In this document: piece by piece, positions 6,579 to 15,246 of the stretch | How the letters are laid out: every line of letters starts with the position of its first letter | How positions within the stretch are numbered: the stretch's first letter is position 1 | Origin: CAZFDT01 sp964518335 | GTDB lineage: Bacteria; Planctomycetota; Phycisphaerae; Phycisphaerales; Phycisphaeraceae | Assembly (NCBI GenBank): GCA_964518335.1 | Contig: CAZFDT010000053.1 | Coordinates: 1-34,926, forward strand | Direction of reading: 5' to 3' | DNA: 34,926 nt | The notes under the pieces: generated by a model | Database searches by the model: none | What the model was told of the DNA's origin: nothing | What the model saw: the letters and a program-made list of their open reading frames with translations, nothing else | Translations under genes and position numbers: made by a program

Positions 6579-8546
6579 TCACGTCGCCGACAGCGAAAGC
6601 ATGTTCAGTGCGCCTTGCACGACGTGCTCGACGCTCAGGCCGCAGTAGGCCAGCACGTCTTCGGTGGTGCGGCCGGACTTGGGCAGGCGAGTGACGTGCA
6701 TCTGCTTGACGGTGAACCCGCCGCCGTCGTCGGCGCAGGCGTCGGCGATGGCGCTGCCCATCCCGCCGCCGTAGTTGTCCTCGAGGGTGAGGACCATGCC
6801 GTTGTTTTCGTTGGCCAGGTCGAGGATCGCGTCGGTGTCGAAGGGAATGGAATAGAGATCGACGAGGGTGGCGTCCACGCCCTGGGCGTCGAGCTGCTCG
6901 ATGGCCTGGTTGGCGACGTGGACCATGTAGCCGGTGGCGAGAATCAGCAGGTCGCGGCCCTCGCTGAGGACCTCGTGTCCGCCGAGTCGGAACTTGTCGC
7001 CGTCGCCGTAGAGAAACTCGGTGTCGCCGCGGATGGTGCGCATGTAGCACGGCCCGTCGTACTCGGCCATGGCCAAGGTCAAGGCGTAGGCCTGGTAGGC
7101 GTCGCTGGGCTGGAGGACGTACATCAGCGGGTTGCCCTTGTGGCTCTGCGCGGTGGCGAAGCTGCGAAACCAGGCGATGTCGGGCAGCGACATCTGTGAG
7201 GGACCGTCGGCGGCGAGGGTGATGCCCGCGTGCGAGCCGACTACCTTGAAGTTGGCGCCGCTGTTGACCGCCATCTCGATCTGGTCGTACCCGCGCGCCA
7301 CGAACTTGGCGAAGGTCGAGCAGTAGGGAATCTTCCGTCCCGCGCTGAGGCCGGCGGCGACGCCGAACATGTTCTGCTCGGCGATGCGGCACTCGAAGTA
7401 ACGGCTCTTGAGTGCATCGTCGTAAGCGAACATCTCGGCGAAGGTCGAGTTCTTTACGTCGGCGTCAAGTGCAACGATGTCACTGCGGGCGTGACCCAGG
7501 GCGCGCAGCGCCACGCCATACGCCTTGCGCGTGGCGTACTTGCCCTTCTGCAAAGCCTTCTCGTGGCCGTACTGCTTCATCGCCTCGCCGAAGCTCGGCG
7601 CGGCGTTCACCGCCGGCGCCTCGGGCTTGCGCGGCGACATCAGTCCGATCTTCAGCGACGTGTCGGCGATCGCACCCAGCGACCGGGCCGTGTCATCGAG
7701 TTCGGCCAGGGCCTGGGTGATCGCCTCGCCCTCGGCGGGCTTGCCGTGGTGGCCGTCGCCCTGTTGCGACGCGCTGCCCCAGCCCTTGACCGTGCGGGCG
7801 ACGACGGCGAACGGCGGCGACTGCGGATCGTGCATGAGCTGGGCGTGCGTGCTCAGGGCATCGAGGATCTCGCTGGGCTTGTGACCGTCGATCACGATCA
7901 CCTTGAACCCCGCGGCTTCGAGCTTCTTCTGGTTGGTCTCCCACGACTGCTGCGGGCTGACCTTGTCGCTCTGGGCATAGACGTTGCAGTTGAAGATGGG
8001 CAGCACGGCCGAGAGCTTGTGATCGGCGATGAAGTCGATGGCTTCCCAGATCTGCCCCTCGCGCGACTCGCCGTCGCCGATGATGCAGAACACGCGCTTG
8101 TCCAGCCCGTCAAGCCGTGCGGCGGCAGCCAGGCCCGCGGCATGACTGAGGCCCTGCCCCAGCGAGCCGGTCGCCGTGTCGAAGAACGGGAAACCCTCCA
8201 CCGGGTTGGGATGCCCGTCCACCGGCGACTCGATCGCCCGGAGGGTGAAGGCGTCGTCGCGCGTCATCGGCTTTTTCGCGTCACCCTTGCCGATCAGCAC
8301 GCCCAGATCGGCGCACGCCGCATAGACGATCGGCACGGCATGACCCTCGCTGAGCACCAGCCGATCGCTCGACGGGTGCGACGGATTGGCCGGCTCCCAC
8401 CGCATGTGCTGGTACATCAGCACCGTCACGATGTGGGCCAGGCTCGCCCCCGTCGTGGGGTGGCCCGATCCGGCGGCGGCGGTGATCTCATAATTCAGCT
8501 TCGTCAGTTCAATGGCTTTGGCGTGGACAGTGGAGTCAAACGACAT
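6579..8546 (-). CDS. tkt: Transketolase
   Basis: Thiamine-diphosphate enzyme that moves two-carbon units between pentose-phosphate pathway sugars. The 655 aa are the normal full length. Motifs are AAAGSGHPTTG (23-33), VLSEGHA (64-70), the ThDP/Mg motif IIGDGESREGQIWEA (155-169), and, in the pyrimidine-binding domain, RIAEQNM with the catalytic Glu. A C-terminal domain is present. The start at 8546 was chosen because MSFDST begins the family sequence and GAGAAGGGA lies upstream; the open frame extends further without family match. A promoter candidate lies at 8598-8626. It ends 61 bp from the convergent M23 peptidase gene. Confidence 0.96.
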   Translation of the reverse strand: MSFDSTVHAKAIELTKLNYEITAAAGSGHPTTGASLAHIVTVLMYQHMRWEPANPSHPSSDRLVLSEGHAVPIVYAACADLGVLIGKGDAKKPMTRDDAFTLRAIESPVDGHPNPVEGFPFFDTATGSLGQGLSHAAGLAAAARLDGLDKRVFCIIGDGESREGQIWEAIDFIADHKLSAVLPIFNCNVYAQSDKVSPQQSWETNQKKLEAAGFKVIVIDGHKPSEILDALSTHAQLMHDPQSPPFAVVARTVKGWGSASQQGDGHHGKPAEGEAITQALAELDDTARSLGAIADTSLKIGLMSPRKPEAPAVNAAPSFGEAMKQYGHEKALQKGKYATRKAYGVALRALGHARSDIVALDADVKNSTFAEMFAYDDALKSRYFECRIAEQNMFGVAAGLSAGRKIPYCSTFAKFVARGYDQIEMAVNSGANFKVVGSHAGITLAADGPSQMSLPDIAWFRSFATAQSHKGNPLMYVLQPSDAYQAYALTLAMAEYDGPCYMRTIRGDTEFLYGDGDKFRLGGHEVLSEGRDLLILATGYMVHVANQAIEQLDAQGVDATLVDLYSIPFDTDAILDLANENNGMVLTLEDNYGGGMGSAIADACADDGGGFTVKQMHVTRLPKSGRTTEDVLAYCGLSVEHVVQGALNMLSLSAT

Positions 8547-8597
8547 CTGGCGATTCCCTTCTCGTGTGAATGGTCCGCATCTCGGACCGAAACCGGG

Positions 8598-8626
8598 ATT
8601 ATCAGGGTTCCTGCCCCGCGCCGCAA
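8598..8626 (-). promoter_or_regulatory. Candidate tkt promoter
   Basis: On the minus strand, TTGCGG (8626-8621) and GATAAT (8603-8598) are separated by 17 nt. Transcription would start near 8591, leaving a 5' leader of about 45 nt before the tkt ATG. Confidence 0.4.
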
Positions 8627-8744
8627 CGCCGGTTGACGAAAAAGTTGGATTCGACGCCGATGGCGACGCGCCGCGACAGCTGCGCTGGGCCATACACAGC
8701 CGTCTGCCGATAAAGTAGCGACAAGCTCACGCCCCTGCCGAATC

Positions 8745-9655
8745 ATGAGTGACGACGCCTCGCGCCATTCCGCCAACCTCGACCGCCTGCGCGTGCTGGC
8801 GATCCTCGACATCGTGCATTTCCATGCCGACTGGACCGCCACGCGCTGGCTGGGGGGCGTGGGCCTGCCCATATTTCTCATCACCGCGATCATGCTCGCC
8901 TGTCAGCGCACGCCGCCCAAGCCGTGGGGGCAAACCCTCGTGCCGCGGGCGCAGCGCATCCTGTTGCCGTGGTTGGCGTGGTGCGCGATTTACGCCATCT
9001 TCGTGCCGACACGCGAGCCATGCTGTTGGGCTTCGACAACGCGTTCGTCCACTTCGAGTGGTGGATGCTGCTGTACGGCACGGCCGCTCACCTGTGGTTC
9101 CTGCCGTTCATCTTCGTCGCCGGCCTGGCGGCACGAGCGCTGCACGGCCTGACCTGGCGACTGCCCACGTGGTTGGTGAGCTGGCCGCTGCTGGCGATCG
9201 CGGTGCTGGGCCTGCTGATCGAGCCTTTCGGCCCGTATCCGATCCCGACGTGGTGGATGAGCTGGCCGTGCATTCCCTTGGGCGTGGTGCTGGGCCGCTG
9301 GTCGGGCCAGGGATATCTGCAGCGATGGTGGGCGACGCCCGTCACGTTGGCGGTGGGCGCGATCGGAGCGATCTACATTGCACAGAGCGGGCTGGCCATC
9401 GCAACCGGACGCTTCGCTGTCGCCGCGGCACTGATCGTGTTGGCGCTGCGTTTCCCCGGGCGGCCCGCTTGGGACACCCGCACGCTCCCGCCGCTGGTGT
9501 ACGGCATCTTCCTCGTTCACATCATCGCACTGATGCTCCTGCGCGACGTGCTGCCCGACGGCCCCAGCCCTGAACTGCTGGCCGTGGCCGCATTCACGGC
9601 CTCCGCAGCGATCACGTGGCTGATGCAGCGAACCCGACTCAGGGCTCTCGTGTAA
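8745..9655 (+). pseudogene. Acyltransferase family 3 membrane protein, split by a frameshift
   Basis: Two overlapping frames together make one membrane acyltransferase. The first (from ATG 8745) gives an RLRVLAILDIVHFHADW-type start and IFLITAIM, reading to about 9010. The second carries on to 9655 with VHFEWWMLLYGTAAHLWFLPF and several membrane helices. The H-WFLPF segment and the multi-helix layout are typical of the OafA/NodX acyltransferase group, which acylates sugars of polysaccharides or other envelope molecules. The break lies around 9005-9020 and fits one missing base. Both halves remain open and undecayed, so it is either a recent mutation or an assembly error. The substrate is unknown. 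Confidence 0.7.
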
Positions 9656-9679
9656 CTCGTTGTTGCGGTGGTCGGCTTG

Positions 9680-11209
9680 TCACCGTCTGAATCGGCCCAG
9701 GATCGCGCGGAGGTGCGCGTCCACGTCGTCATGGCCCGTGGGAAGCCAGGCGGGATCGAGCATCGAGCCGGCCTCAAGCAGCAGGTCCACGCAACGCGGG
9801 TAGTCCTTGGGATGCCCGGTGTCCCCACTCCAGCCACCGGCCCAGGCGTGAACGCAGCAGGACAGCGGCGTGCCGCCGAACTCGTTGAGAAACGCGACCG
9901 GCGGGTCAGGGTCATGCTGCAGCAGCACCTCGACGATGTCGGCGTAGCCGTGGAACGCGGCGCGGTCGAGCGGCGTGGAATTGTGAACACCCGGCAGGTG
10001 CGGATCAAAGCCCAGTTCCAGCATCAGCTTCAGTGCGTCGGCATGATGCCACCACGCCGCGTGCGGCAGCATGTGCTTTGCATCGTCGGCCAGTTCAACG
10101 ACCAAACCGGGGTGGCGAGCCCGCAGTGCAATGGCCTCCTGACGATCGCATCGGTAGATGGCATCGACAAATCGTGTGCGCGTCGGGGCGTGGTCGAGCA
10201 AGAGGCGATGGATCGCCGCGTGCCCATTTTGTCGGGCCAGTTCAAGCACGCTCAGCGAATGTCCCAGCGTCCAGTTGTAGATGCTGCCCCCCTCGCTCTT
10301 GTGCGTCACCCAAGGCGGGTTGCCCAGGCGATGCGTCACACAGGCCGGGTCTTGCTCGATGCACGATCGCACGAGGGCCTCATTGCCCAGAGCCACCGCG
10401 GCGAAGATATCGATCCGGGCGCCGCGCTCGATGAGCCGGCGTGCGACGAGAAGATTGCCGATGAGATACTGCAACGGCGTGGATTCGTGATCGACGCAGC
10501 GTGCTTCGAGGTCGGCGCCGCGATCGACGAGCAGGTCCACGATTTCCGGCGTGGCGGCACAGTGCAGCGGTGTCTTGCCGTCGCCGCCGCGGCCTCGTAT
10601 GACAGACGGCCCCGCGGTGATGATCTCGCGCAAACGATCGATCATGCCCAGGTAAGACGCCGCCCACGCATCCACTCTGGCGCCACGCATCAGCAGCGCC
10701 TCGGCCAGATCCGGGGTGCAATCCGACTCGAGCACGCCGAATCCACCCGCCCACCACTTCGTCCGCGCGTTGATGTTGGCGCCGTGGGCCAGCAGCACGT
10801 CCAGCAGCGGCAGGTTCTTCTTCGCCAGGTGCACCGGCGGCGCGTCGAATTGGTCGGCGATCGGTTCATCGATCCTCGCCCGCACCTCCTCGTGCTGCTG
10901 CAGCAGTTGCCGCGTGGCCTGGACATCGCCGCACTTTACCGCCGCGACGAAGCGCTCGTAGGGCGTCTTCGTCAGCGATTCGATTTTCGCCTTCATCGCC
11001 GCCCACCCCCGGAATCCATACCCACATGCGATCGCAAGCTGTGCATCGGCGAGCTTCGCCTCCTCCGGCCTCGGCGGGTGCGGGTGAAGCCCCAGGAAGT
11101 ATTCGATCGCCGCTGCATCGCCCGCCCACAACTTCCGCAGAAGGTCCTTCGCCCGCTTCTGCTGCATCTCCAGGCTCGGCTTCGCGGGCAACGGCTCAAT
11201 GGGCGGCAT
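9680..11209 (-). CDS. Ankyrin-repeat protein
   Basis: A 509-aa predicted cytoplasmic protein. An N-terminal helical segment (about 1-90, with the KLWAGDAAAIEYFLG region) precedes a long run of ankyrin repeats (about 90-500) marked by LLDVLLAHGANINART, DGKTPLHCAA, IVDLLVDRGADLEAR and STPLDRAAFHGYADIVEVLL. No signal peptide or enzyme motif is visible. Ankyrin repeats bind other proteins; the partner is unknown. The ATG at 11209 lies 8 bp after the stop of the upstream ankyrin gene, so the two are likely co-transcribed. The open frame upstream overlaps that gene and is not used. Confidence 0.85.
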   Translation of the reverse strand: MPPIEPLPAKPSLEMQQKRAKDLLRKLWAGDAAAIEYFLGLHPHPPRPEEAKLADAQLAIACGYGFRGWAAMKAKIESLTKTPYERFVAAVKCGDVQATRQLLQQHEEVRARIDEPIADQFDAPPVHLAKKNLPLLDVLLAHGANINARTKWWAGGFGVLESDCTPDLAEALLMRGARVDAWAASYLGMIDRLREIITAGPSVIRGRGGDGKTPLHCAATPEIVDLLVDRGADLEARCVDHESTPLQYLIGNLLVARRLIERGARIDIFAAVALGNEALVRSCIEQDPACVTHRLGNPPWVTHKSEGGSIYNWTLGHSLSVLELARQNGHAAIHRLLLDHAPTRTRFVDAIYRCDRQEAIALRARHPGLVVELADDAKHMLPHAAWWHHADALKLMLELGFDPHLPGVHNSTPLDRAAFHGYADIVEVLLQHDPDPPVAFLNEFGGTPLSCCVHAWAGGWSGDTGHPKDYPRCVDLLLEAGSMLDPAWLPTGHDDVDAHLRAILGRFRR

Positions 11210-11217
11210 GCGGTCGC

Positions 11218-12057
11218 TCACAGGACACACCCTTTCGCCCGCAGGTACGCCGCAATGTGCGGTTGATCGCAGTGCTCGGCCCAACCCAGGGGCGTGGCGC
11301 TCCAGATGCGATCGCGGAGGGTCAGGTCGGCGCCGTGCGCTACGAATGCTTCCACGGCGGCCATGGCTCCGGCGCAGACGGCCTGGTGGAGCGGCGTCGC
11401 GTGCGCGTGGCAACCCGGCGGGTTGTAACGATTGGGATCGACGCCCCGATCGAGAAGATATCGGCAGGCGTCCACCTGGGCGTTGGTCGCCGCCAGCGCG
11501 AGGGCCTTGAACCGTTCGGCGTCGCCGGCGGCGGCAAACGCCCGCTGCAGTGGTCCCATTCGACCGGTGGCGGCGGCGACCGACAGGGTCACGGCGGCGC
11601 CGCGCTCGATGAGCCGCTCGACAGCGTCCATCTCGCGGTGCGCCAGCGCGGGATCCGCGCAGTTGGGATCGGCCCCGGCATCGACGAGCACATCGATCAG
11701 CGCCCGCTGCACGCCGCACTCGCGGGCGACGCAGCCCGACACCACCAGCGACAGCGCGTAGTTCAATTGCTCCTGGAGGTTCTCGACCTTGTGCCGGCGG
11801 GCCGCGTCGATGATCGTCCGCGCCACCACGGCGATGTTGGCCGGCAGCGTGCGGTTGCGGATCGGGTTTTCCGCCACGAGCCACAGCAGATAGGGCTCGC
11901 GGAAATAGCCCTCGCATGGCGGGTCGTGCCAGTCGGTGCGGTGATGCACCAGCCCCGGGTGGTCATCGATGAGCTGGGCCAGCTTCCGGGGGTCGCCGCT
12001 GTCGATGGCGGCGATGGCCTGTTTGAACAGAGGGTCGCTGGGGTGTTGCGCAGCCAC
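11218..12057 (-). CDS. Ankyrin-repeat protein
   Basis: A 279-aa ankyrin-repeat protein without signal peptide or membrane segment. Repeats are clearest in ALIDVLVDAGADPNCAD, ACRYLLDRGVDPNRY, ATPLHQAVCAGAMAAVEAF and SATPLGWAEHC. The start is GTG at 12057, supported by GGGAGG about 8 nt upstream. It is followed after 8 bp by a second, longer ankyrin gene. It is preceded, 74 bp upstream on the same strand, by the DsbD-type gene. The pair looks like a tandem duplication that has diverged. The function is unknown. Confidence 0.85.
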   Translation of the reverse strand: MAAQHPSDPLFKQAIAAIDSGDPRKLAQLIDDHPGLVHHRTDWHDPPCEGYFREPYLLWLVAENPIRNRTLPANIAVVARTIIDAARRHKVENLQEQLNYALSLVVSGCVARECGVQRALIDVLVDAGADPNCADPALAHREMDAVERLIERGAAVTLSVAAATGRMGPLQRAFAAAGDAERFKALALAATNAQVDACRYLLDRGVDPNRYNPPGCHAHATPLHQAVCAGAMAAVEAFVAHGADLTLRDRIWSATPLGWAEHCDQPHIAAYLRAKGCVL

Positions 12058-12131
12058 GACGAAGCCTCCCTTCGAGAGGATTGTCGCCCGTGGTCCGCGT
12101 GCGGGCTGGAGGTTCGTCAGGCAGTTGGATG

Positions 12132-14126
12132 TCAGTCACCGACGGCAGGCGGGAGCGTCCCTTTCCGCGGACGGGCGGCGTCCTGCAACGCCACGTCCAG
12201 TGTAGCTTCGCCTGCCCAACCCGCAACAGCGGCGCGCTGGCCCCGGGCGCGCTCGACGGCGGCGACGACCTGATCGATGGTGTAGAAGTCGGCCTTGAAC
12301 ACCTCGCGGCCGTCGGGGCTGAACACGACCAGCAGCGGGATGGTCACGCGGTTCATTTTCGCCAGCATCTGGTTGCCGGCCACATTGGCGCTGCTGGTGA
12401 TATCGACCTTGATGGGCACGACATCGGGCGCTTCGAGCAACTCGACGACGCGCTGACTTTCGAGCACGCTGCGCTCGAGCACCTTGCAGTTGATGCACCA
12501 GTCGGCGGTGAAGTCCATGACGACGACGCGACCGGCGGCGAGTTCGGCGTCGAAGGCCTCGGGTGTGTAGTAGATCCACTTGATGAGGCGGCTGTCATCG
12601 CCGCCTTCGCCGCCGGACTCGGTGACGCCAAGGGGGATGCCGACGGCTACTGCAGCGACCGCGACGAGCGCGCCGAGCGTGGAGAACACGGCGCGGCCCA
12701 GCTTCGAGCGAAGGGCAAGCCAGGCCCGAACCGCCAGCCACGCCCCGCCTGCGGCGATGAAGCCGAACACCGCCCACCAGAACGCCTGGCTGGTGGCCCT
12801 GGTTCCGTCGGACACCAGGCCGTTGATGCCCGTGCCGATGAAATAGGCCGCGGCGGCGAGCATGAAGATGCCCATGACCTGCTTGAGCAGTTCGCTGCCG
12901 GGCCCGGTGCGGGGCAGGCGATCGACCCACCGCGGGAATGCAGCCAGGGCCAGGTATGGCGAGCCCATGCCCACGCCGATGGCGGCGAAGGTGATGAGCG
13001 TCACCACGGCTGGCTGTTGCGTGGCCCACCCGGCGGCGCCGCCCATCACCGGCGCGGTGCAGGGCGTCGAGAGGATGGCCGTCATCACGCCGAACCCGAA
13101 AGAGCCGTGCAGCGTGTCCTGCCGCGGATTGATGGCGTACACCCATTGCGGCAGGCGGACCGAAAACATGCCGCACATGCCCACGGCCATGACGGCGATG
13201 AGCACGCCCACGCCGATGGTGAACTCGGGGATCTGAAAGAGCCGGTTCACCGCCTTGAATTGCGTCGTGCCGACGATGAGCGCGGCGATGGTCATCCAGA
13301 AGGCCAGCACGCCGGCAAACATGACCACGCCCAGGAGCAACGTGCGGCGGCGATCGTGGTGGGCCGAATTGGCGAGGCTGAGCACCTTGATGGGGATGAC
13401 CGGCAGGACGCAGGGCGTGAAGTTGAGCAGCAGGCCTCCGAGCAGGGCCAGCAGAACGTAACGCACGATGGAACCCGACGCCTCCGCGGGCGCCGCGGCG
13501 GGAGGCTCCTCGATGCGCACCATGGCCGCGAAGCCCGCAGGATCGAACCCGGCAAAAAGGTCGCCGTGATCGGCCGCCTCACCGATCGGGGCGTCGAGCG
13601 ACGTGACCTGCAGCGTCGCATCGAGCTTGAGCGTTCGCGGCGGGAAGCACACTTTGTCGTCGCAGGCCTGGTACTCGAACGCAACGGAGATCGCTCGCTC
13701 GCCCGGCGCTGCAGTGGCCTCAACGATGACGGGCACGTAGATCACCGCGCGGCGCTCGTAGATCATGACCGGCTTGTCGAAGTAGCCCACCTCCAGGGCG
13801 TGCGGCTCGGGGAACTGCGGTTGACCGATCTGCAGGCCCGTCACCTCGCCGCCGATGGTGACGCTCGACGGATAGGGCGACCAACCGGCCACGCCCTGGG
13901 CCTGGGCGGCGTCGGGGTTGATGTGGAAGCGGTCGGCGATGTCCACCACGACGGCCAACACGCGCTGGTCGCCCGGGCGGGCCTGCGCCGACGACCAGAC
14001 GACCGAGGCCTTGACCACATCGCGGGGAGCGCCCACCTGGGCGTCGGCGACGCGGCCCCCACCCCAAACCACGGCGCCGAGCATCAACAACCACGGGAGA
14101 ATTCGCATCGGCATCATCGTACTCAT
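12132..14126 (-). CDS. dsbD: Thiol:disulfide interchange protein DsbD-like
   Basis: Carries electrons from cytoplasmic thioredoxin across the inner membrane to periplasmic thiol proteins. All three DsbD modules are present in 664 aa: signal peptide (about 8-29); N-terminal immunoglobulin-like domain with the pair Cys155/Cys160 (CDDKVC); a transmembrane core of about eight helices with NFTPCVLP (Cys239) and STPCTAPVMG (Cys356); and a C-terminal thioredoxin domain with DWCINCK (Cys544/Cys547). Five in-frame ATGs lie between 14108 and 14135. 14126 was chosen because a G-run precedes it, but 14108-14135 are all possible. It is divergent from fliM. Confidence 0.9.
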   Translation of the reverse strand: MSTMMPMRILPWLLMLGAVVWGGGRVADAQVGAPRDVVKASVVWSSAQARPGDQRVLAVVVDIADRFHINPDAAQAQGVAGWSPYPSSVTIGGEVTGLQIGQPQFPEPHALEVGYFDKPVMIYERRAVIYVPVIVEATAAPGERAISVAFEYQACDDKVCFPPRTLKLDATLQVTSLDAPIGEAADHGDLFAGFDPAGFAAMVRIEEPPAAAPAEASGSIVRYVLLALLGGLLLNFTPCVLPVIPIKVLSLANSAHHDRRRTLLLGVVMFAGVLAFWMTIAALIVGTTQFKAVNRLFQIPEFTIGVGVLIAVMAVGMCGMFSVRLPQWVYAINPRQDTLHGSFGFGVMTAILSTPCTAPVMGGAAGWATQQPAVVTLITFAAIGVGMGSPYLALAAFPRWVDRLPRTGPGSELLKQVMGIFMLAAAAYFIGTGINGLVSDGTRATSQAFWWAVFGFIAAGGAWLAVRAWLALRSKLGRAVFSTLGALVAVAAVAVGIPLGVTESGGEGGDDSRLIKWIYYTPEAFDAELAAGRVVVMDFTADWCINCKVLERSVLESQRVVELLEAPDVVPIKVDITSSANVAGNQMLAKMNRVTIPLLVVFSPDGREVFKADFYTIDQVVAAVERARGQRAAVAGWAGEATLDVALQDAARPRKGTLPPAVGD

Positions 14127-14186
14127 CGCCCCCATGGCCAACGCGCGCCATCGCCGGATTATTCGAGTCCGGCCCGCCGGCCGCCC

Positions 14187-14192
14187 GATAAT
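14187..14192 (+). promoter_or_regulatory. Candidate -10 box immediately before fliM
   Basis: GATAAT ends 6 nt before the fliM GTG start. No Shine-Dalgarno and no good -35 are visible. If used, transcription would begin at or next to the start codon, giving a leaderless mRNA. Confidence 0.3.
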
Positions 14193-14198
14193 CAGGTC

Positions 14199-15227
14199 GT
14201 GGCGGAAGTCCTGGATCAATCTGAAGTTGATGCCCTTCTCGCGGCGGTTGATGCCGGCGAGGTCGCGCCATCGGATTCCGAGCCGACGACGCGGGTCTTC
14301 ACCCGCCGTCACGGCGAGTCGAGCGGCGGCGATGCGGAGATCCGTCTCTACGACTTCAAACGTCCCGAGCGCGTCAGCAAGGACCAGATGCGGGCGCTGG
14401 AGAATCTCCACGAGGGCTTCAGTCGCAACTTCAGCGTCGCCCTGTCGGGCTTCCTCCGCACCATCATGGAGGTGAAGGTCGCCAACATCGAGCAGATGAC
14501 CTTCAGCGAGTTCACGCACAGCCTGCCCAATCCGACCTGCTTCAACCTCATCGCCTGCGATCCGCTCGAAGGCAACATGTGTCTGGAGATCAGCCCGCTG
14601 ATCATCTATCCCGTGATCGACCGGCTGCTGGGCGGGAGCAACGCGGACCTGTTTATTCCGCAGCGGCCGCTCACCGCGATCGAGCAGCGGCTGGTGGGCA
14701 AGATCATCGACCGGGCGATGAGTGCGCTCAGCGAGGCGTGGGCCAACATTCTGCCGATCAAGTTCAAGCTGCAGGAGAGCGAGTCGAACCCGGCGCTGGT
14801 GCAGATCGTGCCACCCAACGAGGTGGTGGTGGTGATCGGGTTCGAGTTGAAGATGGGCGGCCGCGCGGGCACGATGAGCCTGTGCATCCCTTACAACGTG
14901 ATCGAGCCGGTCATCGAGAAGCTCAGCAACCAGACGTGGGCGGCGTACAAGCGTAACCGCCGCGATGAGAAGCTGCGCCACCGCATGATCGATCAGCTCG
15001 AGGCGGCCCGGGTCACGGTCACGTGCGAGCTGGCGACGACGACGATGACCCTCGGCGAGCTGTCGAACCTGCAGGTGGGCGACCTCATCCTGACCGATAA
15101 GCCGGCGATGGCGGCCCTGACGCTGCTGGTCGAGGGCAAGCGCAAGTACGTCGGCAAGCTCGGCCAGTACCGGGGCAACCGTGCATTCAAGGTGGAACGG
15201 CCTATCCAGCCCAAAGATCGCGTCTGA
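14199..15227 (+). CDS. fliM: Flagellar motor switch protein FliM
   Basis: Part of the C-ring that sets flagellar rotation direction. The 342 aa contain the N-terminal CheY-P-binding segment AEVLDQSEVDALL (2-14). The middle CheC-like domain has VGKIIDRAMSALSEAW and the signature MGGRAGTMSLCIPYNVIEP. The C-terminal SpoA domain has LGELSNLQVGDLILTDKP. The GTG start at 14199 puts LDQSEVDALL where FliM proteins carry it; the open frame upstream is antisense to dsbD. No other flagellar gene is in the window. It is divergent from dsbD and 19 bp upstream of the sugar dehydrogenase gene. Confidence 0.93.
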   Translation: MAEVLDQSEVDALLAAVDAGEVAPSDSEPTTRVFTRRHGESSGGDAEIRLYDFKRPERVSKDQMRALENLHEGFSRNFSVALSGFLRTIMEVKVANIEQMTFSEFTHSLPNPTCFNLIACDPLEGNMCLEISPLIIYPVIDRLLGGSNADLFIPQRPLTAIEQRLVGKIIDRAMSALSEAWANILPIKFKLQESESNPALVQIVPPNEVVVVIGFELKMGGRAGTMSLCIPYNVIEPVIEKLSNQTWAAYKRNRRDEKLRHRMIDQLEAARVTVTCELATTTMTLGELSNLQVGDLILTDKPAMAALTLLVEGKRKYVGKLGQYRGNRAFKVERPIQPKDRV

Positions 15228-15246
15228 TACAACCGATACCACCGGC

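Noticed and set aside
6558..6582. GTGGCGG/CCGCC hairpin between the M23 and tkt genes as a terminator
   Set aside because: The stem is short, bulged, overlaps the tkt 3' end and lacks a T-run.
12081..14198. Long upstream extension of the fliM frame
   Set aside because: Antisense to dsbD; FliM family sequence begins at GTG 14199.
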